DNA from: BP-133 sp040756995
GTDB lineage: Bacteria > Actinomycetota > Acidimicrobiia > IMCC26256 > BP-133
NCBI GenBank assembly: GCA_040756995.1
Contig: JBFLYK010000005.1
Span: 62,001-126,000 of the forward strand
Length of the DNA stretch: 64,000 nt
Direction of reading: 5' to 3'
A program made the translations under genes and the position numbers. The notes beneath the pieces were generated by a model. It saw nothing but the letters and a program-made list of their open reading frames with translations. It made no database searches and was not told where the DNA came from. Shown here piece after piece: positions 15,678 to 24,501 of the stretch. The first letter of the stretch is position 1. Every line of letters starts with the position of its first letter.

Positions 15678-16358
15678 ATGGCCTTGGGCCTGCGGGAGGA
15701 GAAGAAGCAGGAGCAGCGCAAGGCGATCCTGGCCGTGGCGCTGGAGCTCTTTCGGTCGCAGGGCTTCGAAGCCACCCGGGTGCAGGACGTCACCGAGCGC
15801 CTCCGCATCAGCGAGGGCACGTTCTTCAACTACTTCCCGACCAAGGCCGCCGTCCTCGACGCCGCCGCCGTCGACATCCTCGACCGGGCCACGGTGCTGC
15901 TCCACCACGACGTCGCCGACCACGACCGGGCGGTGCTCGAACGGCTCGAGGAACTCGTGCGGGACTTCGCCGCCAACTTCGCCGGCGACCGGGAGTTCGC
16001 CGTGCAGCTGGCGCTGCACACCCGGCTCGGCCTCGGGCGGGAGCGGGAGCAGCAGACGCACCGGTTCCTCTCCGAACTGTTCGAGGAAGGGCAGCGGCGG
16101 GGTGAGATCCGGGCCGACATACCGCCCCGGCAGCTGGCCGAGCTGTTCATGGCCATGGTGCTCGTGACCGTCAGCAACTGGCTGCTGTTTCCCGGGGACG
16201 AGTCACCGCCGGACGACGACGACGCCGATGAGGGCCCGCTCGACGAGGCGCTGCTGAAGGCCTGGGTCGTGTTCCGGGACGGCACGGCGGAGAACAACCG
16301 CCGCCCGTCGCCAGCAGGGAAATGGCGACGAGCAGGCGGCACCGCTTCCGGCAGGTAG
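15678..16358 (+). CDS. TetR family transcriptional regulator
   Basis: A 226-residue regulator. The DNA-binding domain is MALGLREEKKQEQRKAILAV followed by VQDVTERLRISEGTFFNYFP (HTH about residues 35-55); the NYFPTK motif is typical. The C-terminal part is helical with an acidic Asp-rich insert (PPDDDDADE, about residues 178-188) and a basic tail. The ATG follows GGGGGG. It is divergent from the hypothetical/UGA-gene bicistron and probably represses it. The ligand is unknown. Confidence 0.88.
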   Translation: MALGLREEKKQEQRKAILAVALELFRSQGFEATRVQDVTERLRISEGTFFNYFPTKAAVLDAAAVDILDRATVLLHHDVADHDRAVLERLEELVRDFAANFAGDREFAVQLALHTRLGLGREREQQTHRFLSELFEEGQRRGEIRADIPPRQLAELFMAMVLVTVSNWLLFPGDESPPDDDDADEGPLDEALLKAWVVFRDGTAENNRRPSPAGKWRRAGGTASGR

Positions 16359-16503
16359 ACGGCCGCGAACCGGACATTCAGGTCATTCGTGATGAAAGGG
16401 AAGTCTCCTGCTTCCGAGCTTGGCGGCGGCCGAACCCATCCACTATGGTGAACACCTGTCTTCTATACGCTACGGCGGGCGAACCCGGATGGGAGTTGAC
16501 GCG

Positions 16504-16713
16504 ATGGCCGGAACCGCAGTCGTGCCCATGAGTTGTGCCGATGCGGAGCTGCCCCTCATCGCCGGCTCGGTGAGGACGCTGGTGGCGGCGGGGTGGAACG
16601 TCGTGCTGGTCTCGCCGGGCGACGTCGAAGGCGCGGTCACCGAGGCCCGGCACCGGTCGGCAGCCGAGGGGCGGCCGGTCGTCACCCCCATGCTGGCCGC
16701 CGGTTGGTGCTAG
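16504..16713 (+). CDS. Short hypothetical protein
   Basis: About 69 residues from an ATG with GGGAG nine bases upstream; an ATG 15 bases earlier is also possible. It has a hydrophobic strand, TAVVPMS, then a helix (LPLIAGSVRTLVAAGW), another strand (NVVLVSPG) and a basic helix, which looks like a Rossmann-type beta-alpha-beta fragment. No family recognised. It ends seven bases before the convergent SLC41-like gene. Coding potential is moderate. Confidence 0.45.
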   Translation: MAGTAVVPMSCADAELPLIAGSVRTLVAAGWNVVLVSPGDVEGAVTEARHRSAAEGRPVVTPMLAAGWC

Positions 16714-16720
16714 GGCATCG

Positions 16721-17953
16721 TCAGCCCACGCCGAGCAGCACGATGGCGAAGATCAGGGCGACCGCCCCGATGAGGTCCATCGACGAGGTGACCAGCGGGA
16801 TCCCGTGATTGTCGGGGTCGAGCCCGACGCGGTAGGCGGCGATGGCGCCGTAGTAGGTGATGGCCAGGCAGGCCGTGGTGGCGATGAGCCCGCCGACGAG
16901 CGAGATGCCGACCATGCGGACGGGCCCCGGGCTGTCGAGGCCGAGCAGCAGGCTGACGACTTCGGCTGACAACGCCAGCAGGGTGAAAACCGGCACGGCG
17001 AAGACGGCCACGAGGCGGAAGTCGGCCCGGGCGGCCCGCGGCGGCCGGGCGGACGGTTCGATGATGCCGAGGTGCAGCTTGGACGACAGGCGGGCGGCCA
17101 GGATCCCGCCCAGGGCTCCAGTCTTGGTGAGGAAGGGCGGAACCAGCACCAGGAGGGCCGGCAGCGTGGTGAACGCCTCGAGACGCTTCTCCATGGTGAT
17201 GCCGGCGATGACGTCGATCACCCCGGCGATGAGCAGGATTGGCAGTGACTCCGCCACGATCCGTTTCAGGAGCGGCAGACCGGAGCGGACGACGCCGACC
17301 AGGCTGACGACGGCCAGGGCGGCGGTCAGCCCGGCGAGGACCCGGGACACCACCGGGATGCCCACGCAATAGGTGGCCAGGAACAGCGACGGCACCGTCA
17401 CCATGTCGCCGGTGGCGGTGATGACTGGAGCGGCCACGCTGTCCATGTCCCACCCGTAGCGGGCCGATCCGGCGGCCACGCCGAGGGTGATGGCCAACAC
17501 CACCGCCGATGAGAGCAGCCCGGCGACCGTTGAGATGACGACCAGGTCGAGCATCGAGATGGAGCTCAGATGGAACGCCACGGCGATCCACTTGGCCAGC
17601 GCGGCCAGGACGAGGGACATCACGAACGTCAGGGTGAGGGCCGACAGCAGGTTCTGACCGACGACCGTCGAGCGGCGCCGGGACAGGACGAACGTGCCGG
17701 TGAGGATGGCCGTGCCGAGGCGGCTGGCCAGCGCACCGAAAATGTTGCCCCGGAGGGCGATGGCGGCGGGAACGAGGACGAGGAGCCCGGGGAGATCTTC
17801 GAGCGTGCCCTGGATGCTCCCCAGGGTCACGCCGGCGAGGAGATCAGCGCCCGACGAGATCAGCAGGGCGAAGAAGCCCTGCCGGGCGCTGGCGGTGTCT
17901 GGCCCGACCAATGCCTGCAGCAGGCGCGCTGAACGTCCCCGGATGGGGGCCAC
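16721..17953 (-). CDS. SLC41/MgtE-type divalent cation transporter
   Basis: A 410-residue membrane protein made of two tandem MgtE integral-membrane domains and no N-terminal or CBS cytoplasmic domains, which is the SLC41-like layout. Repeat 1 has VPAAIALRGNIFGALASRLG and GWDMDSVAAPVITATGDMVT; repeat 2 has PPFLTKTGALGGILAARLSS and GLDPDNHGIPLVTSSMDLIG. The paired Asp-bearing helices (WDMDSVAAP, LDPDNHGIP) are the conserved cation-site segments. It probably moves Mg2+ across the membrane. Lack of the regulatory domain implies gating by other means. No M-box-like leader was found upstream. Confidence 0.88.
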   Translation of the reverse strand: MAPIRGRSARLLQALVGPDTASARQGFFALLISSGADLLAGVTLGSIQGTLEDLPGLLVLVPAAIALRGNIFGALASRLGTAILTGTFVLSRRRSTVVGQNLLSALTLTFVMSLVLAALAKWIAVAFHLSSISMLDLVVISTVAGLLSSAVVLAITLGVAAGSARYGWDMDSVAAPVITATGDMVTVPSLFLATYCVGIPVVSRVLAGLTAALAVVSLVGVVRSGLPLLKRIVAESLPILLIAGVIDVIAGITMEKRLEAFTTLPALLVLVPPFLTKTGALGGILAARLSSKLHLGIIEPSARPPRAARADFRLVAVFAVPVFTLLALSAEVVSLLLGLDSPGPVRMVGISLVGGLIATTACLAITYYGAIAAYRVGLDPDNHGIPLVTSSMDLIGAVALIFAIVLLGVG

Positions 17954-18097
17954 GACTCGGAGGCTCCTGCAGCGCTCGGACTCGGATCACGGCGCGATTT
18001 TAGTCGTCATCGTTTTGGAACATTCCCGGGCGTGACGAACGGCCGCCGAACCCGATGTGGTCTACAACGTTGCCGTTCGAGCCACCGGGAGATCCGA

Positions 18098-18952
18098 GTG
18101 CTGGGAAGACGAGTCCGGCGGATGCTGACCCTCACCACGGTGTTCGTGGCAGTGGTCTGCTTCCCCGCCGCACCGGCCTTCGCCGACCTCGGCGATCCGG
18201 ATCCGGGCGACAGCGCCACCACGTCGACGACGCTCGACACAACCCCCACCACCGAGCCGTCGTCGACGACGAGCACCACCTCCATCTCCTCCTCCGACCC
18301 TTCCACCACGACCACCACCGCGCCGGCCGACGAGACCGGCGCCCCGACCACATCCACCTCCACTCCCTCCACCGACCCGACCGGCAGTTCCACCACGAGC
18401 ACCACCCCCCGGTCCTCGGGGGGGAAGGGCCGGTCGACCACGACCACTCAGCCGGCGTCGACCCCCACGGCGCCGGCCCCGACCACCACCATGGCCACGA
18501 CCACGACCACCGCTCCGGCTTCTCCCCCGGCCGGGGCGGCGGTCACGAACGACGCCGCCGATGCTGCTGCCACCGGCGGCGACGCGGGCGGCGCGTCCGC
18601 CGGAACCTCCCCCTCCGGCGGATCCGCCCGCAGCATCCGTCCCTCCCCGACCCGCCCCGACCGAGAATCCGACGAGACCGCCGACACCGCGTCCCCCGAT
18701 CCCAGCTGGTTCGACGTTTCGGGTCTCAGCGGTCTGCTCGGTGTCGGAGCGGAACACGCGGCGGTCCCGGCCGGCGCGACGCCGGGCTCGGCCCCCACCG
18801 AGCTGGCGTCCGCCCTCCCCGGCCGGGACCGCTCCTCCTCTTCCTCCTCGGCGCTCCTCCTGAGCCTGAGCCTGTTGATCCTGCTGGCCCTGGCGGGCGG
18901 CGTCGCCTACCGCTGGTGGGACCAGCGTCCCGACCGGTACTGGTCGGCCTGA
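18098..18952 (+). CDS. Thr/Ser-rich membrane-anchored surface protein
   Basis: About 284 residues from a GTG with GGGAG upstream; an ATG 24 bases further in is the alternative. A signal peptide (MLTLTTVFVAVVCFPAAPAFA) is followed by about 100 residues that are almost all Thr, Ser, Pro and Ala, a mucin-like stalk likely to be glycosylated. Then come a Gly/Ala/Ser-rich region, a short folded-looking segment (SWFDVSGLSGLLGVGAEH), a Ser run and one transmembrane helix (ALLLSLSLLILLALAGGVAY) with a short basic cytoplasmic tail. It is therefore a type I anchored wall or surface protein. Function unknown. Confidence 0.78.
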   Translation: MLGRRVRRMLTLTTVFVAVVCFPAAPAFADLGDPDPGDSATTSTTLDTTPTTEPSSTTSTTSISSSDPSTTTTTAPADETGAPTTSTSTPSTDPTGSSTTSTTPRSSGGKGRSTTTTQPASTPTAPAPTTTMATTTTTAPASPPAGAAVTNDAADAAATGGDAGGASAGTSPSGGSARSIRPSPTRPDRESDETADTASPDPSWFDVSGLSGLLGVGAEHAAVPAGATPGSAPTELASALPGRDRSSSSSSALLLSLSLLILLALAGGVAYRWWDQRPDRYWSA

Positions 18953-18982
18953 CGGCCGAACGGACGCCGTACCCTTACGGGG

Positions 18983-19645
18983 ATGGCTGCCGGCTGGCGG
19001 GTCGAGGTCCTCAAGGACGGCATCGGCGATCGTGTGGGAGCCCGGCCGGTCGGGCAGCGCAGCGTCGTCGTGTACGACGTCGCCCGTCCGGTGCTGGTGC
19101 TCGGGTCGTCGCAGCGGGATGACGTCGTCGACTGGCGCCGCGCCGAGCAGCGGGGCGTCGAGGTCGTGCGGCGGCGCAGCGGGGGCTCGGCGGTGCTGGT
19201 CGAGCCGGGGGCGGCGGTGTGGGTCGACGTGACGATCCCTCCCGCCGATCCCTTGTGGGAGCACGACGTCGGACGGGCGTTCCACTGGCTGGGCGCGGTC
19301 TGGACGGAGGTCCTCTCCAGTGCCGGCATCGGCTGCCGGTGGTACGACGGACCCATGCGGAAGCCGCCGTGGTCGGCGTGGGTCTGCTTCGCCGGCCTGG
19401 GCCCGGGCGAGGTCACGATCGACGGGCGCAAGGCCGTCGGGCTGAGCCAGCGGCGGACCCGGGAGGGGGTGCTGTTCCAGTGCTGCGCGGCGCGGCGGTG
19501 GGAACCCGAACGGCTCCTCGACCTCCTGGCCCTCGATGACGACGAACGGGCCCGGGCCGCCGCCGAACTCGTCGGCGTCGCCACCGGAGTGGGCCCCGAC
19601 ATCGACCTCGTGGCCGGGCTCGTCGATGCGCTCGGCACCCGCTGA
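18983..19645 (+). CDS. Lipoate-protein ligase/biotin ligase-fold protein
   Basis: A 220-residue protein of the BPL/LplA/LipB fold. The substrate-binding motif reads VVRRRSGGSAVLVEPGAAVW, matching the RR(S/T)GGG-A-V strand of lipoate ligases, and the catalytic-type lysine lies in IDGRKAVGLSQRRTR near residue 155. The length fits LplA-like amidotransferases lacking the C-terminal accessory domain. It would attach or transfer lipoyl or octanoyl groups to enzyme domains. No lipoyl-domain gene is nearby, so the exact reaction is open. Confidence 0.78.
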   Translation: MAAGWRVEVLKDGIGDRVGARPVGQRSVVVYDVARPVLVLGSSQRDDVVDWRRAEQRGVEVVRRRSGGSAVLVEPGAAVWVDVTIPPADPLWEHDVGRAFHWLGAVWTEVLSSAGIGCRWYDGPMRKPPWSAWVCFAGLGPGEVTIDGRKAVGLSQRRTREGVLFQCCAARRWEPERLLDLLALDDDERARAAAELVGVATGVGPDIDLVAGLVDALGTR

Positions 19646-19669
19646 CGCCGCTCCGATAAGTTGACAGGC

Positions 19670-20308
19670 ATGGCGTTTCGAGGCTGGCCGGCGGAAGCGA
19701 TCGAGTTCTACGAGGGGCTGGAGGCCGACAACACCCGGGCCTACTGGCAGGACCACAAGAAGGAGTACGAGGAGCTCGTGCGGGGGCCCATGGTCGAGCT
19801 CCTGGCCGAACTGGCCGACGAGTTCGGCGAAGGCAAGATCTTCCGGCCGTTCCGGGACGTCCGCTTCTCCCGCGACAAGTCGCCGTACAAGACGGCCATC
19901 GGCGCCACGCTGGAGCGCGGTGGGTACGTGCAGTTCTCGGCGCACGGGCTGGCGGCCGGCGCCGGCTACTACGTGATGATGGCCGACCAGTTGGACCGGT
20001 ACCGCCAGGCGGTCGACGACGACAAGTCGGGGCTGGAGCTGCTGGAGATCTGCGCTGCCCTGCGCAAGGCCCGCATCGACGTCACCGCCCGCGAGACGCT
20101 CAAGACGGCGCCCAAGGGCTACGCCAAGGACCATCCCCGCATCGACCTGTTGCGCCACAAGGGTCTCATCGCCTGGAAGCAGTGGCCGGTGGCCGCCTGG
20201 ATGGGCACGCCCAAGGCCAAGCAGCGCGTCGTCGACTTCCTGGTCGCCGCCCGCCCGCTCTGCGGCTGGCTCGACACCCACGTAGGCCCAACGAACCAGA
20301 CGGCGTAG
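19670..20308 (+). CDS. DUF2461 family protein
   Basis: A 212-residue soluble protein matching the DUF2461/TIGR02453 family: FRGWPAEAIEFYEGLEADNT, RFSRDKSPYKTAIGA and an AGAGYYVMMADQL strand are the conserved blocks. The ATG is preferred to a TTG nine bases upstream. The family's biochemical role is not known. It stands between a lipoate-ligase-like gene and a large surface protein with no obvious link to either. Confidence 0.85.
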   Translation: MAFRGWPAEAIEFYEGLEADNTRAYWQDHKKEYEELVRGPMVELLAELADEFGEGKIFRPFRDVRFSRDKSPYKTAIGATLERGGYVQFSAHGLAAGAGYYVMMADQLDRYRQAVDDDKSGLELLEICAALRKARIDVTARETLKTAPKGYAKDHPRIDLLRHKGLIAWKQWPVAAWMGTPKAKQRVVDFLVAARPLCGWLDTHVGPTNQTA

Positions 20309-20474
20309 TTCCAGCCGGCCCGCCCGGTATCCCCCGTTCGGACTATTTCCGGCCCGCCGGCGGGGCAAAGGCCCGAAACCGGATGGCATCCTTCTCCGGA
20401 TCGGATGGCCAAACCGCACCATGCACATTGAGGCGCCGTGTCGACGCGCCGTCGTCTGAGTGCAAAGGAACCCC
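20309..20474 (+). other. Untranslated leader of the repeat surface protein
   Basis: 166 bases without a gene. The stretch holds several short self-complementary GC blocks (GGCCCGCCGGCGGGGC, GGATGGCATCC) and the sequence GGGGCAAAGGCCCGAAACC. I considered a cyclic-di-GMP-I riboswitch but the conserved GGCAAACC and GAAA tetraloop parts are missing. It may be a structured leader; nothing definite is seen. Confidence 0.3.
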
Positions 20475-23078
20475 ATGGTCTCCGACGTTCCCGTTCGCCG
20501 GTCCAGCCGCTCGGCTCTCCTCCGGGCTCTGGCGCTGGCCGCGCTGCTCACCGCCGCGCTGGTGGCGATGATGAGCCCCGGCGTGCAGCCCCAGCCCGGC
20601 CCGATGGAGCGCTCCTCCTTCAAGGGCGGCGCCGGCTACTGGCTGCTGGGCAAGGACGGTGGCGTCTTCGCCTTCGGTGACGCCCGGTACTTCGGCGCCA
20701 ACCGCAACCAGGGCCGGGACATCGCCGGCATGGCCGCAACCGCCACCGGCAACGGCTACTGGACCGTCGACGACGACGGTGACGTCTTCCCCTACGGCGA
20801 CGCGGTCGACTACGGATCCCGTCCCGGTCCGGAGATCGACGACATCGTCGGCTTCGCCGCCCGCAGCCAGGGCGACGGCTACTGGATGGTCTCCAAGGAC
20901 GGAGCGGTCTACGCCTTCGGCGCGGCCGTCCATTTCGGAGGGGCCAACACCCTGAGGCTGACCCGCCCGATCGTCGGGATGGCCGCCACCCCCTCCGGAA
21001 AGGGCTACTGGCTCATCGCCGGCGACGGGGGTGTGTTCGCCTTCGGCGACGCCAAGTTCTTCGGCTCCACCGGCAACATCAAGCTGAACAAGCCCATCGT
21101 CGACTTCGGCCCGTCGCCGTCCGGCGACGGCTACCGCTTCATCGGCAACGACGGCGGGGTGTTCGCCTACGGCGACGCCGGCTTCTTCGGGTCGACCGGG
21201 GCCATCACCCTCAACCAGCCGATCGTCGGCTTCGCCGCCACGGCGACGGGCAAGGGGTACTGGCTCGTCGGCGAGGACGGCGGTGTCTTCGCCTTCGGCG
21301 ACGCCCAGTTCCACGGTTCGACCGGCGGCGTGAAGCTCAACGCCCCGATCGTGGCCATCGTCGCCACGCCCCGCATCAAGGTGGCGCCGGTCGCCAAGGA
21401 CGATGCCGGATCGGTGGCCGAGGACGGGTCGGTGGCGATTGACGTCCAGGCCAACGACACGCACGCCCTTCCGGCCTCCGTGTCGATCGAGACCAAGCCC
21501 CAGCACGGCACCGCCACGGTGAGCGCCGGCAAGGTCGTCTACACGCCGGCGGCCAACTACAACGGCGCCGACGCCTTCAAGTACAAACTGACCGACACCG
21601 TCGGCCACTCCGCCACCGCCAACGTGTCGATCACCGTCACCCCCGTGAACGACGCCCCGGTGGCCACCCCGGCGTCCCGTTCGGCGACCGAAGACACCCT
21701 CCTCAGCGGCTCGGTCAACGCCATCGACGTCGACAACGACCCGTTGACCTTCACCAAGGTGGCCGACCCGGCCCACGGCGCCTTGACCCTGAACGCCAAC
21801 GGGACGTTCACCTACACGCCGACCGCCGGCTACGCCGGCTCCGACTCCTTCACCTTCAAAGTCAGCGACGGCAAGGCCGACTCCAACAGCGCCACCGTGA
21901 CCCTCACCGTGACCGCCGTCAACGACGCCCCGACGATCTCCGATGTGTCGGACCAGTCAACGCCCGAGGACACCGGTACCGGAGCGATCAGCGTGACGGT
22001 CGGTGACCTGGACGGGGACACGCTGACGCTCTCGGGCTCTTCGTCCAACGACGCGCTGGTGCCCGACGCCAACGTCGTCATCGGTGGGTCGGGCACCAGC
22101 CGGACGGTTGCCGTCACGCCGTTGGCCAACGCGTCAGGCACCTCCACCATCTCGTTGACCGTCAGCGATGGGAACGGTGGCACTGCCACCGACACGTTCG
22201 TGGTCACGGTGACGCCTGTCAATGACGCCCCAGTGGCGACGCCGGGCTCCGGATCGACGGCCGAGGACACCCCGCTGAGCGGGGAGCTGGAGGGATCGGA
22301 CCTGGAGAGCAGCCCGACGTTCGTGAAGCTGACGGAGCCGGCGCATGGCTCGGTGACGGTCAATGCCGACGGCACGTTCACCTACACGCCGGCTCAGAAC
22401 TACAACGGTCCAGACGGCTTCACGTTCAAGGTCACCGACGGCCAGGCCGATTCGGCGCCCGCCGACTTCTCCATCACGGTGGACGCCGTGAACGACCCAC
22501 CGACCATCTCGGATGCCGGCGCTCAGGTGATCGTTGAGGGCCAGGCGCTGACCGACCTCACGTTCACGGTCGAGGACGTGGACGGGGACAGCCTCTCGAT
22601 ATCGGGCAGCTCGACGGATCAGTCGCTCGTGCCGAACGCCAACATCACCGGCATCGTCGTCGGGAACACCGCGACGGTGACGGTCACGCCAGTGGCGGGC
22701 CAAGACGGGGCCGCGACGATCACCGTCACCGTCGACGACGGAAATGACGGCACGGCGAGCGATTCCTTTGTTCTGACCATCCAGCCCGACGATGATCCTG
22801 TCGCCAACGACGATCTCGTGCTCGTGCTGGACGTCCTGGACCTGGAAATCGAGGTCCTGGCCAACGACAGCGGGTTGGGCAACGGGCCGATCATCGTGAC
22901 CATCGAGTCAGGGACTCTGGACCCTCTGACGGAGGGTCTCGTCACCATCGACGGCGACGGAACGATCCATCTCGACCCGGTGCTCGGGGCGCTCCTCGTG
23001 AGCTTCGATTACCGGGTGACTGACTCGGATGGAGATTTCGACACCGGCACGGTGACGGTGGATCTGGGCCTCTTCTAG
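20475..23078 (+). CDS. Large secreted repeat protein (FAFGDA repeats plus cadherin-like domains)
   Basis: About 867 residues; the ATG has AAGGAA six bases upstream. After a basic signal peptide (about 1-32) come six repeats of about 47 residues, each starting GYW and containing DGGVFAFGDA.FFGS, likely a propeller or solenoid module. From about residue 310 there are five to six cadherin/VCBS-like domains of 90-100 residues with the signature VNDAP at domain junctions, EDT near their starts and repeated GTFTYTP and DGDTL calcium-type motifs. There is no LPXTG, lipobox or C-terminal helix, so it is probably released or held non-covalently. This pairing of FAFGDA repeats with adhesin-type domains suggests cell-surface adhesion. 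Confidence 0.85.
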   Translation: MVSDVPVRRSSRSALLRALALAALLTAALVAMMSPGVQPQPGPMERSSFKGGAGYWLLGKDGGVFAFGDARYFGANRNQGRDIAGMAATATGNGYWTVDDDGDVFPYGDAVDYGSRPGPEIDDIVGFAARSQGDGYWMVSKDGAVYAFGAAVHFGGANTLRLTRPIVGMAATPSGKGYWLIAGDGGVFAFGDAKFFGSTGNIKLNKPIVDFGPSPSGDGYRFIGNDGGVFAYGDAGFFGSTGAITLNQPIVGFAATATGKGYWLVGEDGGVFAFGDAQFHGSTGGVKLNAPIVAIVATPRIKVAPVAKDDAGSVAEDGSVAIDVQANDTHALPASVSIETKPQHGTATVSAGKVVYTPAANYNGADAFKYKLTDTVGHSATANVSITVTPVNDAPVATPASRSATEDTLLSGSVNAIDVDNDPLTFTKVADPAHGALTLNANGTFTYTPTAGYAGSDSFTFKVSDGKADSNSATVTLTVTAVNDAPTISDVSDQSTPEDTGTGAISVTVGDLDGDTLTLSGSSSNDALVPDANVVIGGSGTSRTVAVTPLANASGTSTISLTVSDGNGGTATDTFVVTVTPVNDAPVATPGSGSTAEDTPLSGELEGSDLESSPTFVKLTEPAHGSVTVNADGTFTYTPAQNYNGPDGFTFKVTDGQADSAPADFSITVDAVNDPPTISDAGAQVIVEGQALTDLTFTVEDVDGDSLSISGSSTDQSLVPNANITGIVVGNTATVTVTPVAGQDGAATITVTVDDGNDGTASDSFVLTIQPDDDPVANDDLVLVLDVLDLEIEVLANDSGLGNGPIIVTIESGTLDPLTEGLVTIDGDGTIHLDPVLGALLVSFDYRVTDSDGDFDTGTVTVDLGLF

Positions 23079-23107
23079 CGGGCGCCGGCGGGCGGTTCCG
23101 CGGGCGC

Positions 23108-23314
23108 TCACTCGTAGGTGCCGCGGATGAAGGTGTGCCAGCCGAGCCAGAGCCAGGCGGCGAGGAGGAGAGGGCGGGCGGCCGGGAATCGTTTCAGCGC
23201 TTTGACGGCCTGGCCGAAGGTCATCGTGCGGTGCAGGAGGAGGCCGGCGGCCTGATAGGCCACGATGGCGATGGCGAGGACCACATAGCCCCACAGGGTG
23301 ACCGAGCGGCTCAT
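23108..23314 (-). CDS. Small membrane protein, DUF6186-like
   Basis: 68 residues beginning MSRSVTLWGYVVLAIAIVAYQ, with two hydrophobic helices separated by a basic loop (HRTMTFGQAVKALKRFPAARP) and ending in WLWLGWHTFIRGTYE. The layout matches the short actinobacterial family DUF6186, as I remember it. The ATG overlaps the stop of another tiny membrane protein gene (ATGA), so the two form a pair. Function unknown. Confidence 0.7.
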   Translation of the reverse strand: MSRSVTLWGYVVLAIAIVAYQAAGLLLHRTMTFGQAVKALKRFPAARPLLLAAWLWLGWHTFIRGTYE

Positions 23315-23481
23315 CGTCGAGCGAGCCACAGGCCGATGGCCAGCCACACCACGAAGGCGACCGCCCGGGCCGTCGGGCTCCGCAGGAGATCGTTGCTGAG
23401 CGAGCTGAGCGTCGGATGCTCGCGCCGGGGGTGCTGCACGAAGGCCTGCAACTCCCAGAGGCCGACCATGGCGGCCAGCAC
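23311..23481 (-). CDS. Tiny membrane protein upstream of the DUF6186-like gene
   Basis: The frame reads ...VLAAMVGLWELQAFVQHPRR, then EHPTLSSLSNDLLRSPTARA and VAFVVWLAIGLWLARR before TGA: two transmembrane helices around a conserved-looking polar loop. The start is uncertain. The first GTG gives 56 residues but clips the first helix; the open frame extends upstream without ATG, GTG or TTG, so a CTG start or a start inside the methyltransferase gene is possible. The ATGA overlap with the next gene supports that it is real. Confidence 0.6.
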   Translation of the reverse strand: MLAAMVGLWELQAFVQHPRREHPTLSSLSNDLLRSPTARAVAFVVWLAIGLWLARR

Positions 23482-23534
23482 GGCCCAGACCCATCCACCG
23501 CGGGAGGGCTCGCCGGTCGCCGGGCCGCCCGGGT

Positions 23535-24371
23535 TCAGCGGATCGCCCTGACGATGTGGCTGGCGGCCTCGGACCGCAGTTCGCCGTCGTGCACGAAGGG
23601 CTTCAGGGCCGCTTCGGCGGCGGCGAGCAGATCAGCGCGGCCTCCGGCGTCGAGGGCCGCGACCTGCGGGCCGACCGAGGCCGCCGACAGCGTCGCCACC
23701 AGCTGCGGGGGACCACCCTCGAACACCACCGGCAGCCCGTGGCGGCGGACGACCACGTCGCTGAACCCCGCGCCGTCGAAGAGGCGCTCGAGCTCGTCGG
23801 CTTCGGGCAGCCCCCACGGTCCGCTGCGGAAGCTGATTTCGGCTTCCTTGCCGAGGACCTGGCCCACGGCGCCGGCCAGGGCGTCCCAGAACGGGCACTC
23901 CTCGATCGCGCACCAGACGGCCACGCCGGCCCATCCACCGGGTTTGAGGACCCGGTGCAGCTCCGCCAGGGCCGCGGCCCGGTCGGGGAAGAACTGCAGA
24001 CCCTGCTGGCACAGCACGACGTCGACGGCTCCGTCGGGCACCGGCAGCTCGTCGGCCGGGCACTGCTCGTAGGTGATCGGGGCGGCTCCATCAAGGGCCT
24101 TCTTGGCCGCCGCCAGCTCCAGCATCCCCGGGCTGAGATCGCAGCCGGTGACCTGGCCGGTGGGGCCGACCCGCTCGGCGGCCAGGCGGGTCACCGTTCC
24201 CGGGCCGCAGGCCACGTCGAGCACGCGGAGACCCGGCGACACCTCGACCTCGTCGAGGAGCAACTCGCCCCAGGGGTTGAACACCCGTGGCACCAGGATC
24301 TCGTCGTAGGCGGTCAGGGCGTCGACTCCCGCCGCGGCAAAGTTCGAACCCCAGTCGGTGTGCGTCCCCAC
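23535..24371 (-). CDS. Class I SAM-dependent methyltransferase
   Basis: A 278-residue UbiE-like methyltransferase. Motif I is VLDVACGPGTVTRLAAE (about residues 49-65), motif II is the acidic GCDLSPGML, and motif III is LCQQGLQFFPD with HRVLKPGGWAGV after it. ATG start with GGGAGG upstream. The acceptor cannot be predicted. It is followed by the two tiny membrane proteins on the same strand, with 53 bases between the stop and the first usable start. Confidence 0.88.
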   Translation of the reverse strand: MGTHTDWGSNFAAAGVDALTAYDEILVPRVFNPWGELLLDEVEVSPGLRVLDVACGPGTVTRLAAERVGPTGQVTGCDLSPGMLELAAAKKALDGAAPITYEQCPADELPVPDGAVDVVLCQQGLQFFPDRAAALAELHRVLKPGGWAGVAVWCAIEECPFWDALAGAVGQVLGKEAEISFRSGPWGLPEADELERLFDGAGFSDVVVRRHGLPVVFEGGPPQLVATLSAASVGPQVAALDAGGRADLLAAAEAALKPFVHDGELRSEAASHIVRAIR

Positions 24372-24479
24372 GGAGCCTCCCTTCAGGAGAACACGGTCTT
24401 CGGGCCGGGCCGGCGCCTGCCTGTCAGTCTTGCCGACGCGCCGGCTGTTACGGGCGGTGAGCCCATGACCGGACGGGCG

Positions 24480-24496
24480 GAGGTCTGCTAGACCTC
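24480..24496. promoter_or_regulatory. Inverted repeat at the ribosome-binding region
   Basis: GAGGTCTGCTAGACCTC is a perfect 7-3-7 inverted repeat ending five bases before the ATG of the next plus-strand gene, in the region between two divergent genes. As RNA it could hide the translation start; as DNA it could be an operator. Confidence 0.45.
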
Positions 24497-24501
24497 AGGG
24501 C

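Noticed and set aside
16359..16503. Second small gene or tRNA between TetR and the short hypothetical gene
   Set aside because: No cloverleaf or convincing ribosome site was found; only short imperfect repeats (TCATTCGTGATGA) are present.
18120..18520. Thr/Ser-rich DNA (ACC/ACG repeats) as a microsatellite or CRISPR-like repeat
   Set aside because: Units are irregular and codon-phased, explained by a low-complexity stalk in a surface protein.
20340..20440. Possible cyclic-di-GMP-I riboswitch in the leader of the repeat surface protein (GGGGCAAAGGCCCGAAACC, GGATGGC)
   Set aside because: The 5' GGCAAACC block, the GAAA tetraloop and the closing GGTAGC-like segment are not present in the right order, so the resemblance is too partial.
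23079..23107. Terminator between the convergent repeat-protein and DUF6186-like genes
   Set aside because: The GC-rich spacer contains direct repeats (GCGGGCGC) but no stable, well-formed stem-loop.
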